A model generated the notes under the pieces. It saw only the letters and a list, made by a program, of their open reading frames with translations. It searched no databases and was not told the origin of the DNA. A DNA stretch of 64,000 nucleotides, from positions 78,557,068 through 78,621,067 of the forward strand of contig NC_134951.1 of NCBI RefSeq assembly GCF_965638725.1, given 5' to 3'. Positions 12,684 through 25,993 of this stretch are shown piece after piece. Source of the DNA: Aptenodytes patagonicus (lineage: Eukaryota; Chordata; Aves; Sphenisciformes; Spheniscidae). The stretch's first letter is position 1; each line of letters opens with the position of its first letter. The position numbers and the translations under genes were made by a program.

Positions 12684-14186
12684 GAAATCAGGAAAAAAGG
12701 CCCAGTCTGGATCTAACTTTTTCAGTTCACGTGGAACTTAAGCACACCATTACCAACTGGTTAAACAAAACCGCTAGGAAAGAAGCAATGTGAGGGTTTT
12801 TGGGTGTGTTTTTAAGATACAGCCTAATGGCTTTAGACTTCACCCGCTTCCCAGGCAGGCTTTGATTTCAGTTTCCTTGGCCTCAGCTGACCGCACACAT
12901 CCTCCTGCTGAGGGAGGCTGCGGGGGCAGGCTGTGAGCGTGGCAGCTGCTGTGCACTTGTGGGTCCACGTCCCCCTCCCCAGCTCCACATGGAGCCCTTG
13001 CAGCCACGGAGGCGAAAGTTTGGTGTGGAGTGGTGCTGTGCCGGGCTTGGGGTAACACAGCTGTAAGTGGCTGCAGGAGGGGAATTCTTGTTACCTTGCT
13101 TCAGCCATTCCTGCCTGAGAAGAGGAGGTAGAAGAGGAGGGGGCGCATCTGTGTGATGCAGGGAATGATCTTGGAGTGCTGGTCCACAAAGCAGCTTTTG
13201 TAGCTGGTTAGGCCACTGTTGCTCTGATGGCTGATGGGCAGCGAGACCAGGTGAAGAACCGGTTCTGTTTCTGTCCCCAGGCCAGAATGGCCTTCTAAGC
13301 TGGTTTATTTTTTTGGAGTGTATTGAGACGAGGTCTTTAATTTTTTTTGCCTGGTTGCCTAAACAGTGCACGTCACTTTCCAGACTATTTTTCACTTTTT
13401 TCCATCTTTAAAATGGTACCTTCACTTTATGCTTTTCTTTCTGATGGAAGCAGCTGTTGTCAGCAAAAGGTGTTGGAGTGGCAAGTGTCTAGCCATAGAC
13501 AGCATGAAGCACCGTTGGAGCCTGATATAACTGGATTTTTTGGGGGGTGTCCCACAATGAATTCTACCTAAAGTCTTACAGATCTTCTACGGTAAGAAAT
13601 AGCTGTTTTGGCCATAAGTATTTTATATTATGGCTTCCCAAAGCTATTGCTGGTGCATAATTCCTTAGTGAATGCTTTTTATCTTTTGTATCACTGCAAA
13701 AATATGGTCAGGTGAAAATTGTGTTCCCTGATGTAGGTGGGAGAGGCTTTCCTTGGAAATGGAGTAGTGTGGAGAGTGAGGGTGGCTGCAGGGATGAGGC
13801 ATACGCAGTACTGGAGTTTGCGGGAAAGCTCTTCCTTTACCATTACATGGCTCAATGTAGACACACCAGTTTCACAGTGTACTTACCTATTTTTTATACA
13901 ACCCGGTTGTCAAGCCTTGTTCGCATGTGGTGCCCAGCCACTGCTACGCTAAACTTTTCATTTGCTTGCATGTTGGTGGAATTTTCCATCTATGCTTGCT
14001 CCTTAAAATGCCTCCTCTTTGAGGAGCTGGTTTGGCTAATAAAAACCCCCCAAGTGCTGTGGCTGTTAGCAGCTTTTCTGGACAAAAGGAACATATGTGC
14101 TCTGATTAGGTTAAATGCAAATTGTCCCTGGGTGAATTAAGGTCTGATTTCAAATGAAACCTAAAAAATAAAGCTTGCAACATGTA

Positions 14187-14225
14187 GTTTAATAATTTAT
14201 GGAGTTAGTCTTGACTTTTGGTCAA
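14187..14225 (+). promoter_or_regulatory. Possible SLC22A1 proximal promoter elements
   Basis: About 100-135 bases before the start codon, an AT-rich gtttaataatttat loosely resembles an HNF1 half-site pair. Then ttgacttttggtcaa (14211-14225) is an imperfect inverted repeat of a GTCA half-site. Mammalian SLC22A1 is controlled by HNF1A and HNF4A, so these are natural candidates. The match is by eye only and the transcription start is unknown. Confidence 0.2.
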
Positions 14226-14321
14226 ATGTTTTTGTTACTTAAATAGCTTTGCTGCCAACTAAATATATCAGTGCTGCAGAGAAGACCTAGATCAGGTTTT
14301 TGGGGTAGTTTTGATGCCAAA

Positions 14322-17300
14322 ATGCCAACCCTAGATGACATTTTGGAGAATGTTGGAGAATTTGACAGGTTCCAGAAGCAAACCTTCTTTGTCCTGTGTT
14401 TGCTTTCTGCTGCCTTCACCCCGGTGTATGTGGGTGTCATCTTCTTCGGGTTCATCCCCGAGCATCGCTGCTTCAGTCCCGGGGTGGCTGAGCTGAGCCA
14501 GCGGTGTGGCTGGAGCCTGGAGGAGCAGCTGAATCACACGGTTCCTGAGTGGGGTGGCCGTGGGGCCAGTTTCGGCAGCCGCTGCAGGAGGTACGAGGTG
14601 GACTGGAACGCGACAGACGTCAGCTGCACCGACCCCCTCGGCAGCCTCGTGGGCAACTGGAGCACCGTCCCCCTTGGTCCCTGCCAGGATGGCTGGGTCT
14701 ACGACTCCCCGGGGACTTCTCTCGTGACTGAGGTAAAAACAAATACCCCCCCCTTCCCTTGCCCCCTCAGTTACAGGCAAGCTGAGGGACGTGGGAGAGG
14801 GTTGGTGTAGCCTAGACTGTGTTAAAATGACGCCTGCTTACCTGGATGGGGGGATCCTCTTGCTGCGAACTCGCACAGGGTGCTTTGCAAGTTGTCTTCC
14901 CTCTGTCCTTGCTGTGAAGCATTGCCTTGGCTGCTCAGGAGGCTTGTATCTCCAGCTGGGGAGCAAAGCGTATTTCAGCAAATAAATTCCTAGGTAGATA
15001 AAGTCCAGTTGTGAATGAAACTCCTGTCACATGAGAGGTCCGAGGGGTGGAGGTGTGTAAACAGCGCCTGTGAGGGATCAGCGGCTCGCAGCACTACAAA
15101 CAAAACCGGCTGATCCCTAAGTGGTGGGCGCGCTGCACAGACCGCCTAATCTTCCTGGGATCTGCGCCCGGATGTGAAGGTCTCGATTTCTTCTCTTTTT
15201 TTTAGTGAAGAAAGTCTTTTAAAGTTTGTTTCAAATATGATTGAATGACTATGGGTGGGGGAAAGGTAATTACCTCCTACAATTAAACAACTTAATTCAG
15301 GAATAAATTGCAGAAAATCCAATGGCTGTTTTGTGTTCTCAGAAGATGTGTCAATAAACTGAAAATGGTATTTAAGCTACTTGGGGTACTTCAGGGTTTT
15401 AGGTGCTTTAACTTTAAAAACAAATCAGTATCTGGGATGACAAACTTGATTTTGTCATAGAAAGTTCCACCAAATTTTTAGAGATGGTGGAAATCAGGGT
15501 TCTTGCCCCCATATATCTAACACAAAGACAAGAGCAGGTAAATTCTGTGCTCTAGCAACTTCAGCATTTATGGTTTTGCAAGAGGTCGGACCTAGATTTT
15601 AGGTGGTGTACTGTAAGTGTACTTCTTTCAGCAAAGTATGGACTGTGTGATATTAAAGTGAGGAAGTGAGACACCTCAAACGGAGCGTGACCCAGGACTT
15701 CTACAAAGCAGCAGCACAGCAGGCACATCTCACTGCAAAAGGGTCCGGGTGCCCCCACCATGATCTCTTGAGATTGTGGGAAGCTGAAAACTTGCAGTCT
15801 GTGAGGATTCGTGCAGTCACGCTCTCACATCAGTCATCTTCCCTTTTCTTCTGAAGGGGGTGCAAGGCCAGGCCTGCGGGCCGCTTCCTTCACAGGATGA
15901 CCAGAAACGTCACGTGCCTCTGTGTGCATTTTGCAATGTGTTTTGCTTCTGGATGTGACTGTTTCTGTTAAGGCTCTTGGGCTCTGTTAAGTTGTCCCTT
16001 GCTCTGGCAGCTAAGCAAGGGAAAGAATAGTGCAGAGTAAAGCACGTTACTTTGCTCAAAGGAAAAATTTACACATGGAAGAATATCCTCATGGAAAGCC
16101 CCACAGAGCATCAGGAGGATTATCTGGTTTTATGCTGATTAAAGATGAATAGCTTTAAATAAACGCAGCTACCAGTAGGATGGGAAGGGATTCTTAGTCA
16201 TGTTAGGACAGTTTTTTGAGATAACTTATTCTCCAGTAGCTTTTATGTATATCTACTTAAGTAAGATAAGAGAACTAAGGCCAGATGGCAAATATATGTG
16301 CGTACCCATGTGGTATAAAGCTTGGCCCTGGATACAAAATACCTGGTCTCCAGACGCATTAGGCTGTAGGACAATTTAGTTGAGCAAAAGGCCAGAGCAG
16401 AAAGAAAACGCTGTGGCCTCAGGGGCAGATGCAGATACCTCCTCCCACCCTCCTTCGGGGAGCTGGTGCTCCACGGGAAGCGGGACGATGCAGGCTTCTG
16501 CAAGCATCTAGGATACCTTTAGTGAAGGCATCACCCTTAGTCCTGAGGGGTCTGCAAGGACTACTGTGGCATGCAAAGGTATGAGGCAACCAGAACTCCT
16601 TAGAAATGTTCACCATCAGCCACAAAAAAAGCTGTTTGAAAAGCCCAGGGTGATCATCAGGTCCATGCTGATTTGATCAACAAAGCCTAACACAATTTAG
16701 GGTCCCGATCTTGAAAGGTCATAACTCAGTTACGTGCTTTCCAGTAACGAGACATGAGATGTGCATGGGAAATACCAGGAAACTGCTCAAGGGCTTGATC
16801 CTGTTTTTAATTTTGGACACATAATTAAGTCAGTAGGGTTTCCGGGTGCTGATAAAATGGTTATTGACCCAGAAACAAATTTAAATCTTTAACTGAAGTG
16901 AAGGAAACTTGTGGATGTGAGCCAGCTCCTTGTTTCACTCTCTTGCTTCTAACTGTGGTTGCTCCTTTAGTTTAACCTGGTGTGCGAGGACTCCTGGAAG
17001 CTGGACCTCTTTCAGTCTTCTGTGAATGCTGGGTTTTTTATTGGCTCCATAAACATTGGCTACATAGCAGACAGGTACGTGTGGGCTGACAGTAAAACCC
17101 TCTGACCTCCCTTATCAGTGTTCAGCAGCTAAGCTTAGATAAAGGCAGAGAAAGGTTGTGCAACTGCTATCATCTCTGCTCTTAAAAGAAGGTCAACCAC
17201 CTGGATGTTCAGTCATGGTATGAGGAACGGGGACTCTGTCTCTTAGGTCATACCTGGTGGTTTGCACAAATCTCCTGTTCAGCGAGTCCTGCAAGAGTCT

Positions 17301-20300
17301 GTGAGGACTATTTTAGGACCGTACACCCCAAACTTCCTACCGTGCCACCATAGCCCTGGGGTGTTAACTGAAGCCAGAAAACGCTGGTTTAGAGCCCCCA
17401 CTTGATCTGTCACACTCTGTGTGGCTGCAGCTTGGAAACATCTTGCTTCCTTTGGAGAAACTTTGAAATAGTAGGCGCAGAGATTGCCAGATAGGTACAG
17501 CAGCAGTCGCTGTGAAAAAGCAGAAATCCCTGTGTCCTGGCATCTTTAGCTCCCTGTTCAGAGACAGCTGCCCTAGCCCAGGTGGCTGGGGTTAAAAAGA
17601 AACAAATGCCAGTATTTGAAGGCCCTTTTTCCCCCTTCTTCCCCTCCTGCCTAGGACTGTTAGTACAGCAGGCTCTGAGTTGCTCCAGCTGTGAAATGCA
17701 GCCCACTCGCAACAAGATCCATACATATTAGATTTTTGGAGATTAAGATTGTGGTATATAAACCTGTTACAAAGTTCGTGCATGCAGACATATCAGAATC
17801 ATAATATTAACCCATACTTATTTTTCACTGCCATTATGAAAAAACAGATTACTAAGATGCATGTTCTGAAATTCAGGGATAACAGTCACAGTACAAATAT
17901 ATATAAATACGGGACTATTGTTCTTTAACTTGGGAAATTTTTCTTTTTCCTGAAAGCCTTTGTGGAATTGCAGAGCAATTGGCACAGTAATTTTTCAGGA
18001 AATAGAAAAGCAGATAAGTGAGTAATGGGTTAAGAATAAAAGTCAGTATGTATCTATCCCTTGTATAGCAAAGTTGGATTTTTTTTTTCTTTCCCAAAGA
18101 TGCACAAAGCTCTTACTAGTTTAAAACGCCTGTGTTTTCATGATTAGTGTTTTGCTTTACATGTATTATCTTCCAATCCAGGTTTGGACGTAAATTTTGC
18201 CTCTTAAATACAATTCTTGCAAATGTTGTCTGTGGAATCCTTCTGGTCTTTGTGCCCACCTACCTGTGGATAGTCATCTTCCGGTTCTTGCAAGGGCTGG
18301 TCAGCAAGGGCTGCTGGACCGCAGGCTACATCCTGGGTGAGTTCAGACCTTTTCCCAGGAGCAAGACTGGCTGCAGAAGATGAAGAAAAAAAAACAACAC
18401 CAAAACAAAAAAACCCGAGCAAAAGCCATTTAAAAAATGCCTCCCATGGTGTTTTATCAAGGAGATTTCTCCCTCTTTGACTTCTCAGGATTTTTTTCAA
18501 GCACTGTCATTAGGGAGAAGCAACAGTGGCTTGAGCCTTCAAAGCTCAAGCAAGCAGTGGTATATCAGGGCTGTTACCTCAAGATAGGCTTTCCCCTGTG
18601 GTGCAGCTCCCCTTTGCAGATCTGGGCCCCCGGGGCTCCTCTCCCTCCCCTCAAGCACCAGCTGGGGAAGGCGATGGCCCTAGGGCAGACTGCAGCCGCT
18701 CCAGCCCAGTCACAGATGGGGTGATGACAGAGGAGGCCATTAAAGAAGCAGGCAGAGGGTGGGGAAAATTGGAGGCATTTTTGTGACACAAAGAGAATTA
18801 AAGGGCAAACACAGGCTTTACAGCCTAAAAATAACTGAAGAACAGTATGTGCTTGCTGAGAAAAAGACAAGTTGTTTGAGTATCTATGCACTTGTCGGAG
18901 TGGAGGCCAACACGTGGGATTGCAAAGCAATGCGAGGAGCCAGGCTGTGCTGATGCCTCTCCCAGAGCCTTGCACTGATTGTGTCTGGTGGTGAAGCATG
19001 GCTGTGTGGCAGCAGGGTTGGGGCCGGCTCAGGACCACTTTCTGGTGCATGGTTGAGCTGCCTGGGACTTCTCTGATTTAAAAGATGTGTAGATGAGGCA
19101 CTTAGGGACATGGTTTAGTGGGCATGGTGGTGTTGGGTTGACGGTTGGACTCGATGATCTTAGAGGTCTCTTCCAACCTTAATGATTCTATGATTTCTCT
19201 GGTGTGGAGTTCAGGCTCTTGTCAAAAATAGCCAACACCAAGCAATCACTGAAGCAGCAAATTAAATATTTTAATTGCTGCCCAATAGAGCCTTATCTGG
19301 ATTAGGATGTCAGGTGACTCTACCAAATAGCTCTGAGTGATCCAGGTCACTGTGATAGTGGAAAAAATATAAATGTCAACACCCTAAACTTCTATTAAGT
19401 CTTTTAGCGGGGACATCTTGCTAATGCAGTTATCCAGATGTCTGATATAAATAAAAACATCTAGTCCACAGTCCAGACTACCTTCTGCCAAGACATGATT
19501 GTTCCTTCCTGTGCATATTCTACATGGTTGCTTGGCCTCTTAAATCTATTCCTGGCACAAATGAAATCTTCATCACGTCTTCTGGGGATCTTTATGCCAT
19601 TTTAGAGCATAAAATCCCTATCAGGACAATGACTTGCCCTATCCTCGTATTTTCCCTCTATTACACCTTGTTACTTCTGGATTCTTCTTGAAACTCTCTC
19701 ATGAGAGACAAGCCACCCAGAATCAGCCCCAAAGCCCCTTTAAACTTGTATCCTCTCCCTAAGGGTGACTAATACTGAATGCCCAGGGAAGGGTACAAGG
19801 ACAGAGCAACCTTGTTGTCACACTCTCCTGGGACACTTGTCTACCCTTCAGGTGCTTTTGGCTCAGTCCAGCTGAGCCTGAGGAGATGTCTTTGTGTGTC
19901 GTTCGGCCAAGCAGTATTAGCTAATCCATGGCTCCAAAACACAGCACTTCCTTCAGTTGCTAAATAACTGCTTTCTGTTCTTTTTCTAATCAGTTTGCTT
20001 TCTTGAAATCACACAACTGGATGCAAAGTTTTGAGTGTGCTTGTGCCTGCCTACTGGAATAGTTACTTTTAGCTCTGTACCAACGAGACTTAACCTGTGG
20101 GTCTATCCTGTGATGTGCGGTTGCAAAGTGTAGATGAGTTGTGAAGCCATCCTGACCAGGAAGCTGTATGCCATCCTGTGGTACAAGCATTTCTTATATA
20201 CTTGGAGTGAGATGCAGGCTGAAAGGCTGCACTTAAAAAACAAAATATGATGTTTTGTTATTGGGTTGGAGACATGTATGTTGGCGTTAGATTTTTACCA

Positions 20301-23300
20301 TCTGTGCACTTTCAGGAATGTTTGATTTACTCAGAGATTTCCATGACAGAGGACAGTACTGGATGCCTTAGGCCAGTGTAAGTGCAGGAGCAGTGTTTTC
20401 TCCTCTGCTGAGAGTTTGGGTGACAGAAAAGCAAACCTTTCTCTGCAAGCAGCAGGGGATTTTTGTCTTGAGGCTTTATGCCAGGAAGCCCAGGATTACC
20501 AAGATGGCTTCTTCAGGGCGTTAACGCAGCATTGGTCTTCTAGCGTCCCCGCAGAGCAAGTTACTGCTGCGCTGAGTGGTCATGGCTGAGCTGTCATTTA
20601 CCTGTCTCTGTGTGTGTTTGCAGTGACGGAAGTCGTTGGTCCGAAGTACCGGAGGACGGTGGGCATCCTCTACCAGACGGCCTTCTCTGTTGGGCTCCTG
20701 GTCTTTGATGCCATTGCTTATGCCATCCCTCACTGGCGGTGGCTGCAGCTCACCGTCACCCTGCCGAGCTGCTTCTTCCTGCTCTACTACTGGTAAACAG
20801 GCTTTTGTTGTACCTCTGCCCACGACCCAAAAACCAGCTTCTTCCGCCTCCCAGGGCTTGATACTGAGGGAGATTTGGCACTGCTTTTCGGTTATGTGTG
20901 CCTCTTAGTGCAAAGAGGAGGTACACAGCAAAAAGGAGAGGGAAATAGGACCCCTCAGCATCTGAGACTTCATTGCATCTTAGCCTATGCGCCGCACCTG
21001 ACTTCTGTTTAAAAGAAAGACCACTTCGAAAAACACTGGAGGAAGAGTGGTTTAGTATTGTATATTATCTTCATTAAGCATTTTGTAAAGGAAAAGAAAT
21101 GCCTTAACATAATTTAGTGGATCCTACGCCAAAAATATGGTTATTGAGAGATTGTTGAATGCTAACATAACTGTAACAAGTTGTTTACATGTTCTTTTAA
21201 GGAAAAAAAGTTGCGGCTTTTTGTGGTCCAACCAAAAGAAGGCATGTGGGTTCACCTTTATTTTGGATTCTCTCCTCTCTTTTTGATTGATATTTTTCAG
21301 TTTGAGTGCTTTGATTTGAGAAATTGTCTGGATGGGTCGAGAGGTTAGGAATAGTAGAAAGAGATTTGTTGCCTTCCTTTTTCCATGTTTGTGAATTGGT
21401 AAGCCAGTTCTAGCTTGTTTACTTCTTCTTAACCTGTGATGGCACAACTGGAAAATGACTCCCTAAGAGGAGCCAGTTTGTGGTGAACAGGCTGAATAAA
21501 ATGATAGCACTACTCTCGCTCAAAGCCCTTCCCTGATTTATCTTTAGTAAACTCTTCTCTGACTAAAGCCACTACCACAACTGCTTGTCTTCCCACTTCA
21601 GCAGCGGGATGTACTACTTTTCCTGATGGGTGGTGGAGGGAAACACACAAAAAACAAACAAAGAAAAAACCCACCTGCCTCTATTCAACCAAAGCCCTCT
21701 CTCCACAGTCTCCATACACGGGAGCACTATGTGAGCTTTATGGTTTTGTACATAATAGCATCCACTCACATTGTAGGTGCCTCCCAGAGTCTCCCAGGTG
21801 GCTGATCTCTCAAGGAAAAAATGACAAAGCTATGAAAATTGTCAGTGATATGGCTAAAAAAAATCAGAAAAAGATGCCTTCCCATTTTGAGGTGAGCTCA
21901 GGGTTTGCTTATGCATGTAAGCAAGCATCATGAAAGTCCCTTCCATCAGTTTCTTCCGGTAGAAACTCACTCTGCTTTGTACTTTGTACTGGCTCTTCCA
22001 CAGGATATTAAATTTGAAGAGGAAGATGGCGGAAAGCAGAGTCCTTCACTCATCGACCTTGTCAGGACACCGCAGATGAGAAGAAACACATTCATTTTGA
22101 TGTACAACTGGTAAGAAGATAACGTTGGAGAGCTGGTTTTGAAGCTCTGGTTACGAAGGCTCCAGCAGGACACAGACCTTGGTCCTCCAATTGACTAATG
22201 AAGCCGGGATGCTCTTCTCTGCCCAGGTTCACGAGCTCCGTCCTCTACCAGGGGCTCATCATGCACATGGGAGTAGCCTCTGGGAACATGTATCTGGATT
22301 TCCTCTATTCTGCGCTTGTCGAGTTCCCAGCCGCCTTCATAATCATCGTCACCATTGACCACGTTGGGCGGCGCTACCCCTGGGCTGCGGCAAACCTGGT
22401 GGCTGGGGCCGCCTGCCTTGTCACAGCCCTGATCCCAGAGGGTGAGTCACCTGCGTGAGGCCACATGGTGGCTTCCCACCCTCGCGTTACCCCTGGGAAC
22501 AGCACCCACCCACCACCCTTTTCCTGAGGTCCAGCCCCAAAGGTCTGCAAACCCATGCCCACCGTCTGGTGCTGCCTCCCTGACTTTTAGTAGCGCTCCT
22601 CATGCTGCAGAAGTGAAATGAGGTTGATTTGTAGCACTGCTAATAATAAATCTCAAAGCACCTAGGTCCCCTGTGCTTTGGGAGGGTCCCCATGCCACAG
22701 CTCATGCGGCGCTGGCTCTTCCCATTCCCTCATTCACACAGGTGAAACAAGGCCCCTTCAAAACATCAAGTGATATGGGATCAAAGGTCCCACCTAAAAT
22801 AACACTGGTGTATTAACTGACTCCTGCTGAATCGCTGGGATACTTTTAAATGTGTTGAATGCATTTTCACTGCAGACATACATTGGCTAAAAGTGATTGC
22901 TGCTTGCATCGGGAGAATGGGAATCACAATGGCTTTTGAAATGGTTTGTTTTGTAAACACTGAACTGTATCCAACATACATCAGGTAGGTGCACCCTCCT
23001 CCCCATTGGCATTTGGCCTGGACACAAATAGTTGAGGCCAATGTGTATGTTAACATTTTGTGCTAAACTAAGTTGTCCTCAAATGCTTCAGAACTACGCA
23101 GGTACTGCTGAACATAAAGTAGGTGGACCATAAGTAAAATGTGTTAAAAAGTAGATTCATGAAGACAACAAATGTACTTTAAGGCAGATGAAAACTCTTG
23201 TGACTGAAATAAAGGGAAAAGTGGAGACCACCAGGGTGGATGAGGGTTCTGAAGTCCCATGTAGTGCTTGGATTTGTATCTTGTTTGAATCAAAATAACA

Positions 23301-25932
23301 TTTAAATGGATCTGTCCAGAGTGGAGTCTGCTATGGAGAATGTGTGTGAAATCAAGCCCTTCACCTGAGGACTGGATTTTTTCCCTATTTGTGAGTGGGC
23401 TGCAGAGTGAATAGCTCAGACGTAGATATGTGCGCTGCAGAAATCTAAAGCTTGGGAGTTAATTCTTCTTCAAAATTTCCTCTTTCTACCCAGTGACTGT
23501 AAGCCATTGCCTGCAGAGATGATGTCTGCACTGACCAGATGAATCTTACTCCTCCTTTCTTCACTGGAGAGACACTGATTATATGAAGCTACGCAACATA
23601 TGAAATCATGAGACTTTATTAATCTTATTTCTCTATCCATAATGAATACAGTGGAGTTTTAAATTTTATTAATGGTGTATAGCAAACAGAAGGATCGTTT
23701 GCCAGCCCTTGCACTAGGTCACCTAAGATGTACTGAAGATAATGGTTTTACATTTTTATTACATCCGGAGACTCCCCTCAGACACTTTGGGCCTGATTCT
23801 CTTCTATCTTCAACCTTGGGAATTCACTTACATCTGTGAAAATACAGATATACTCTCCTGTTCCTATTTGCTAAGCTTTTTATTCTTGCAATATTTAGGT
23901 CTAAATATAACTTCTGGATGTGCCTACCAGTGGAAAACTAGGGCTTTGCAAACTGTTTTGGCATTTTGTCGTCTGCTGATCTGCATGCCCTATGCAAGGG
24001 TCAGAACTGTGATCCGTGCCCTTCTGTCCGCAGTACTGTGATGCTAATGTGATTCCTTTGCTTTTTAACCAGGAACCTCGGAGTGATGGTCTGCTCCTCC
24101 TTGTGCGATATTGGTGGAGTCATTGTCCCATTCATTGTCTACAGACTGGTGGAAGTCTGGCACGATCTGCCGCTGATAGTCTTCAGTAAGTGCTACCTTA
24201 CCTCCTCGCCGGCCACTCCTGGGGTGCAGCAGCAGGGCCCAAGTTTCAAAGGGAGGGAAAAGCAGCTAAGGCAGTTGCCCCAAATTCAGCAGAAGCCATA
24301 GCCTTCAGTTTGTAACAACCTGAAGCTTGTTTATGCATTCATGTCTCCTTTGCCCTTATTATTGTTCCTTGCATTTTAAAGGAAGCTAGAGGTGAATACA
24401 GGTTCAACAGATGGCAAAGAGTTGAGAAATGTTCTAATGTTCTGATGAGATTAATATTTTGATGAATTCAAATCTGATCAATTACTGCTCTTCTGTGAGG
24501 TATATTGTCTCAGTCCAGGAGCCAAACCCTAGAATTTCACATAATTGCCTATTTAATGGAGTACAAGCGTGGCTGTTACACCTCAGCTTTTCTGACAGTC
24601 TGTTAACTGGCTGTTCTTCGGCGATGTGGAAAGAGGTTTGTAAATAAATGCAAGATGAGTGCTTGTAGATTAGTGATCTGAACTCTCAGGCCAGGGTCTG
24701 CAACACTTTTCTGAATCTTTAGATCAGCACACTATTTATAGAAAAATGTCTTGAATGGCAGTATGCAGTTTTTAACAGTCAGCACGTTTAGGAGGGTGCT
24801 TGGTAAATATAAAATATAGACACCGAACATGTACAAAGTGGGTAAAAGAAATTATCAGTGGAGAAGTTAATCACATTGTGTAGGAGATAATACATTGTGG
24901 ATGTATTTTCTAAATCTTGTTATGTAAATAGCAGAAAAATTGAATCCGTTTCCTGGCATACACTTAGACCAGAAAGGGTTCTTTCCTCTTTACAGTTGTC
25001 TGTCCAGCCTGAGATGCCCTGGTTCAGTGAGTAACTCACAACTGAACTTGGCTCATTGCTGTCTCCATGTGGCTGCCACATCCTCCAGAGGTGGCACGCT
25101 GGTTTTGCATACAGAGCCTTGACGTGCTTCACACCTTGTGTGAAGAACAAAATAAAATGCCATTTATGAGTCCTTTGTGCCAGGCAGTAGAAAGTGGTGT
25201 ATATGCTGGAAATTGGTATATGCAAACAAGCTCTTTGCGCATCTGTTTGATTTGAAGCTGTTCTTGGTTTGATTGCGGGTGGATTGGTGTTGCTTCTACC
25301 TGAAACTAAAGGAAGAGTTTTGCCTGAGACTGTTGAAGACGTTGAAAACTTTCACGGGTGAGTCAGGATGGTGAACTCTTAGCAGCTTTCACTTGAAATT
25401 GTGCAAAATGCCTGCCCAGAGCTCCTTGGGGAAGCCCAGGGGTTACTTGGCTGCCTCCTGTGCTTCCAAGAAGTTGCTAGTTAATTCCCAGACTCTAGCT
25501 GGAAAGATTTTCTTTTTACCACTTGCCTACCTAGGCATCTGAAAACAAGCAGCATAGGCCTTTATTGGCCTGTGAATAGCTGCCCTTGTCTCTCAAACCT
25601 GCTGCAACACTATTATAAATGTTATTTGTGCTTAAAAACCCTAACTGATCTTGTGGAACAGAAAAAGAGCGTTCTTGATAGCAGCTACTCATGCCGTGAG
25701 TGAAGCACCAGTATCTACTGAGGAGCCAGAGCAAAACTAGAGGATTTGAGGATTAGCTGCTCATTTTCTCTGCGGAAGAGGCAGGGCAAGTGACGAATTT
25801 GAAGTTAGGTGCTCCCTGAACACCTTCATTCCTGGTTTGCTGCTCATGTCTTGTTATTTTTGCAGGCAAAGTGCTCCAAAGGCCAAAAAGATCTATCTCC
25901 ACGTCCAAACGTCAGAAGTAGCACATGACTGA
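14322..25932 (+). CDS. SLC22A1: SLC22A1-like organic cation transporter (OCT1), complete, 554 aa
   Basis: Eleven exons: 14322-14732, 16971-17074, 18182-18336, 20624-20792, 21777-21891, 22004-22110, 22227-22441, 22876-22984, 24073-24185, 25258-25357, 25866-25932. The total is 1665 bases, ending in TGA. The start is the ATG giving MPTLDDILE, the conserved OCT N-terminus. Family features seen: a large extracellular loop with N-glycosylation sites N71, N96 and N112 and cysteines C50, C62, C88, C102, C121 and C142; the MFS motif DRFGRK (171-176); PESPRWL (283-289); and CDIGG with D474 at the cation-binding aspartate position of OCT1. The C-terminus [13 protein letters not shown] resembles mammalian OCT1 more than OCT2 or OCT3. 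OCTs carry small organic cations across plasma membranes, and OCT1 is mainly hepatic in mammals. Placement beside IGF2R on the same strand supports orthology. One oddity is DHVGRR (398-403), where family members have DRxGRR. Introns contain only one CR1 tail (intron 3) and A-rich low-complexity tracts. Confidence 0.93.
19075..19195 (+). mobile_element. CR1 LINE 3' tail in SLC22A1 intron 3
   Basis: About 120 bases of the CR1 3' end in sense orientation, with the blocks cttagggacatggtttagtg, ggttggactcgatgatctta and the terminal aatgattctatgatt. It is truncated at the 5' side and sits in the intron 18337-20623. Confidence 0.9.
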
Positions 25933-25993
25933 AGAAGACTTAACTCTTTCTGGGTAGCCTGCTTTAAGGCACTAGCATGGAAAGGCAAACTGG

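Larger units (their letters stand above)
11756..14321. other. Intergenic region between IGF2R and SLC22A1
   Basis: No gene is supported. The region 12840-13310 is GC-richer and gives open frames on the minus strand, but they are proline/serine/histidine-rich and lack splice or homology support. A hairpin lies at 12646-12683. The last 200 bases before 14322 should include the SLC22A1 promoter or 5' UTR. No clear TATA box is seen there. Confidence 0.6.

Noticed and set aside
12883-13395. 170-codon open frame on the minus strand between IGF2R and SLC22A1
   Set aside because: Low-complexity composition, no domain, no splice or promoter context, overlapping frames on both strands. It is explained by locally higher GC.
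11729-14321. An imprinting-type antisense lncRNA or imprint control region at IGF2R
   Set aside because: In mammals this element lies in IGF2R intron 2, outside the window. IGF2R imprinting is not known in birds, and no CpG-island-like block is seen near these exons.
14331-14780. Open frames antisense to SLC22A1 exon 1, and likewise plus-strand frames over SLC22A2 exon 1 (46975-47352)
   Set aside because: They are shadows of the GC-rich real exons; the near-identical antisense frames in both places simply reflect exon similarity.
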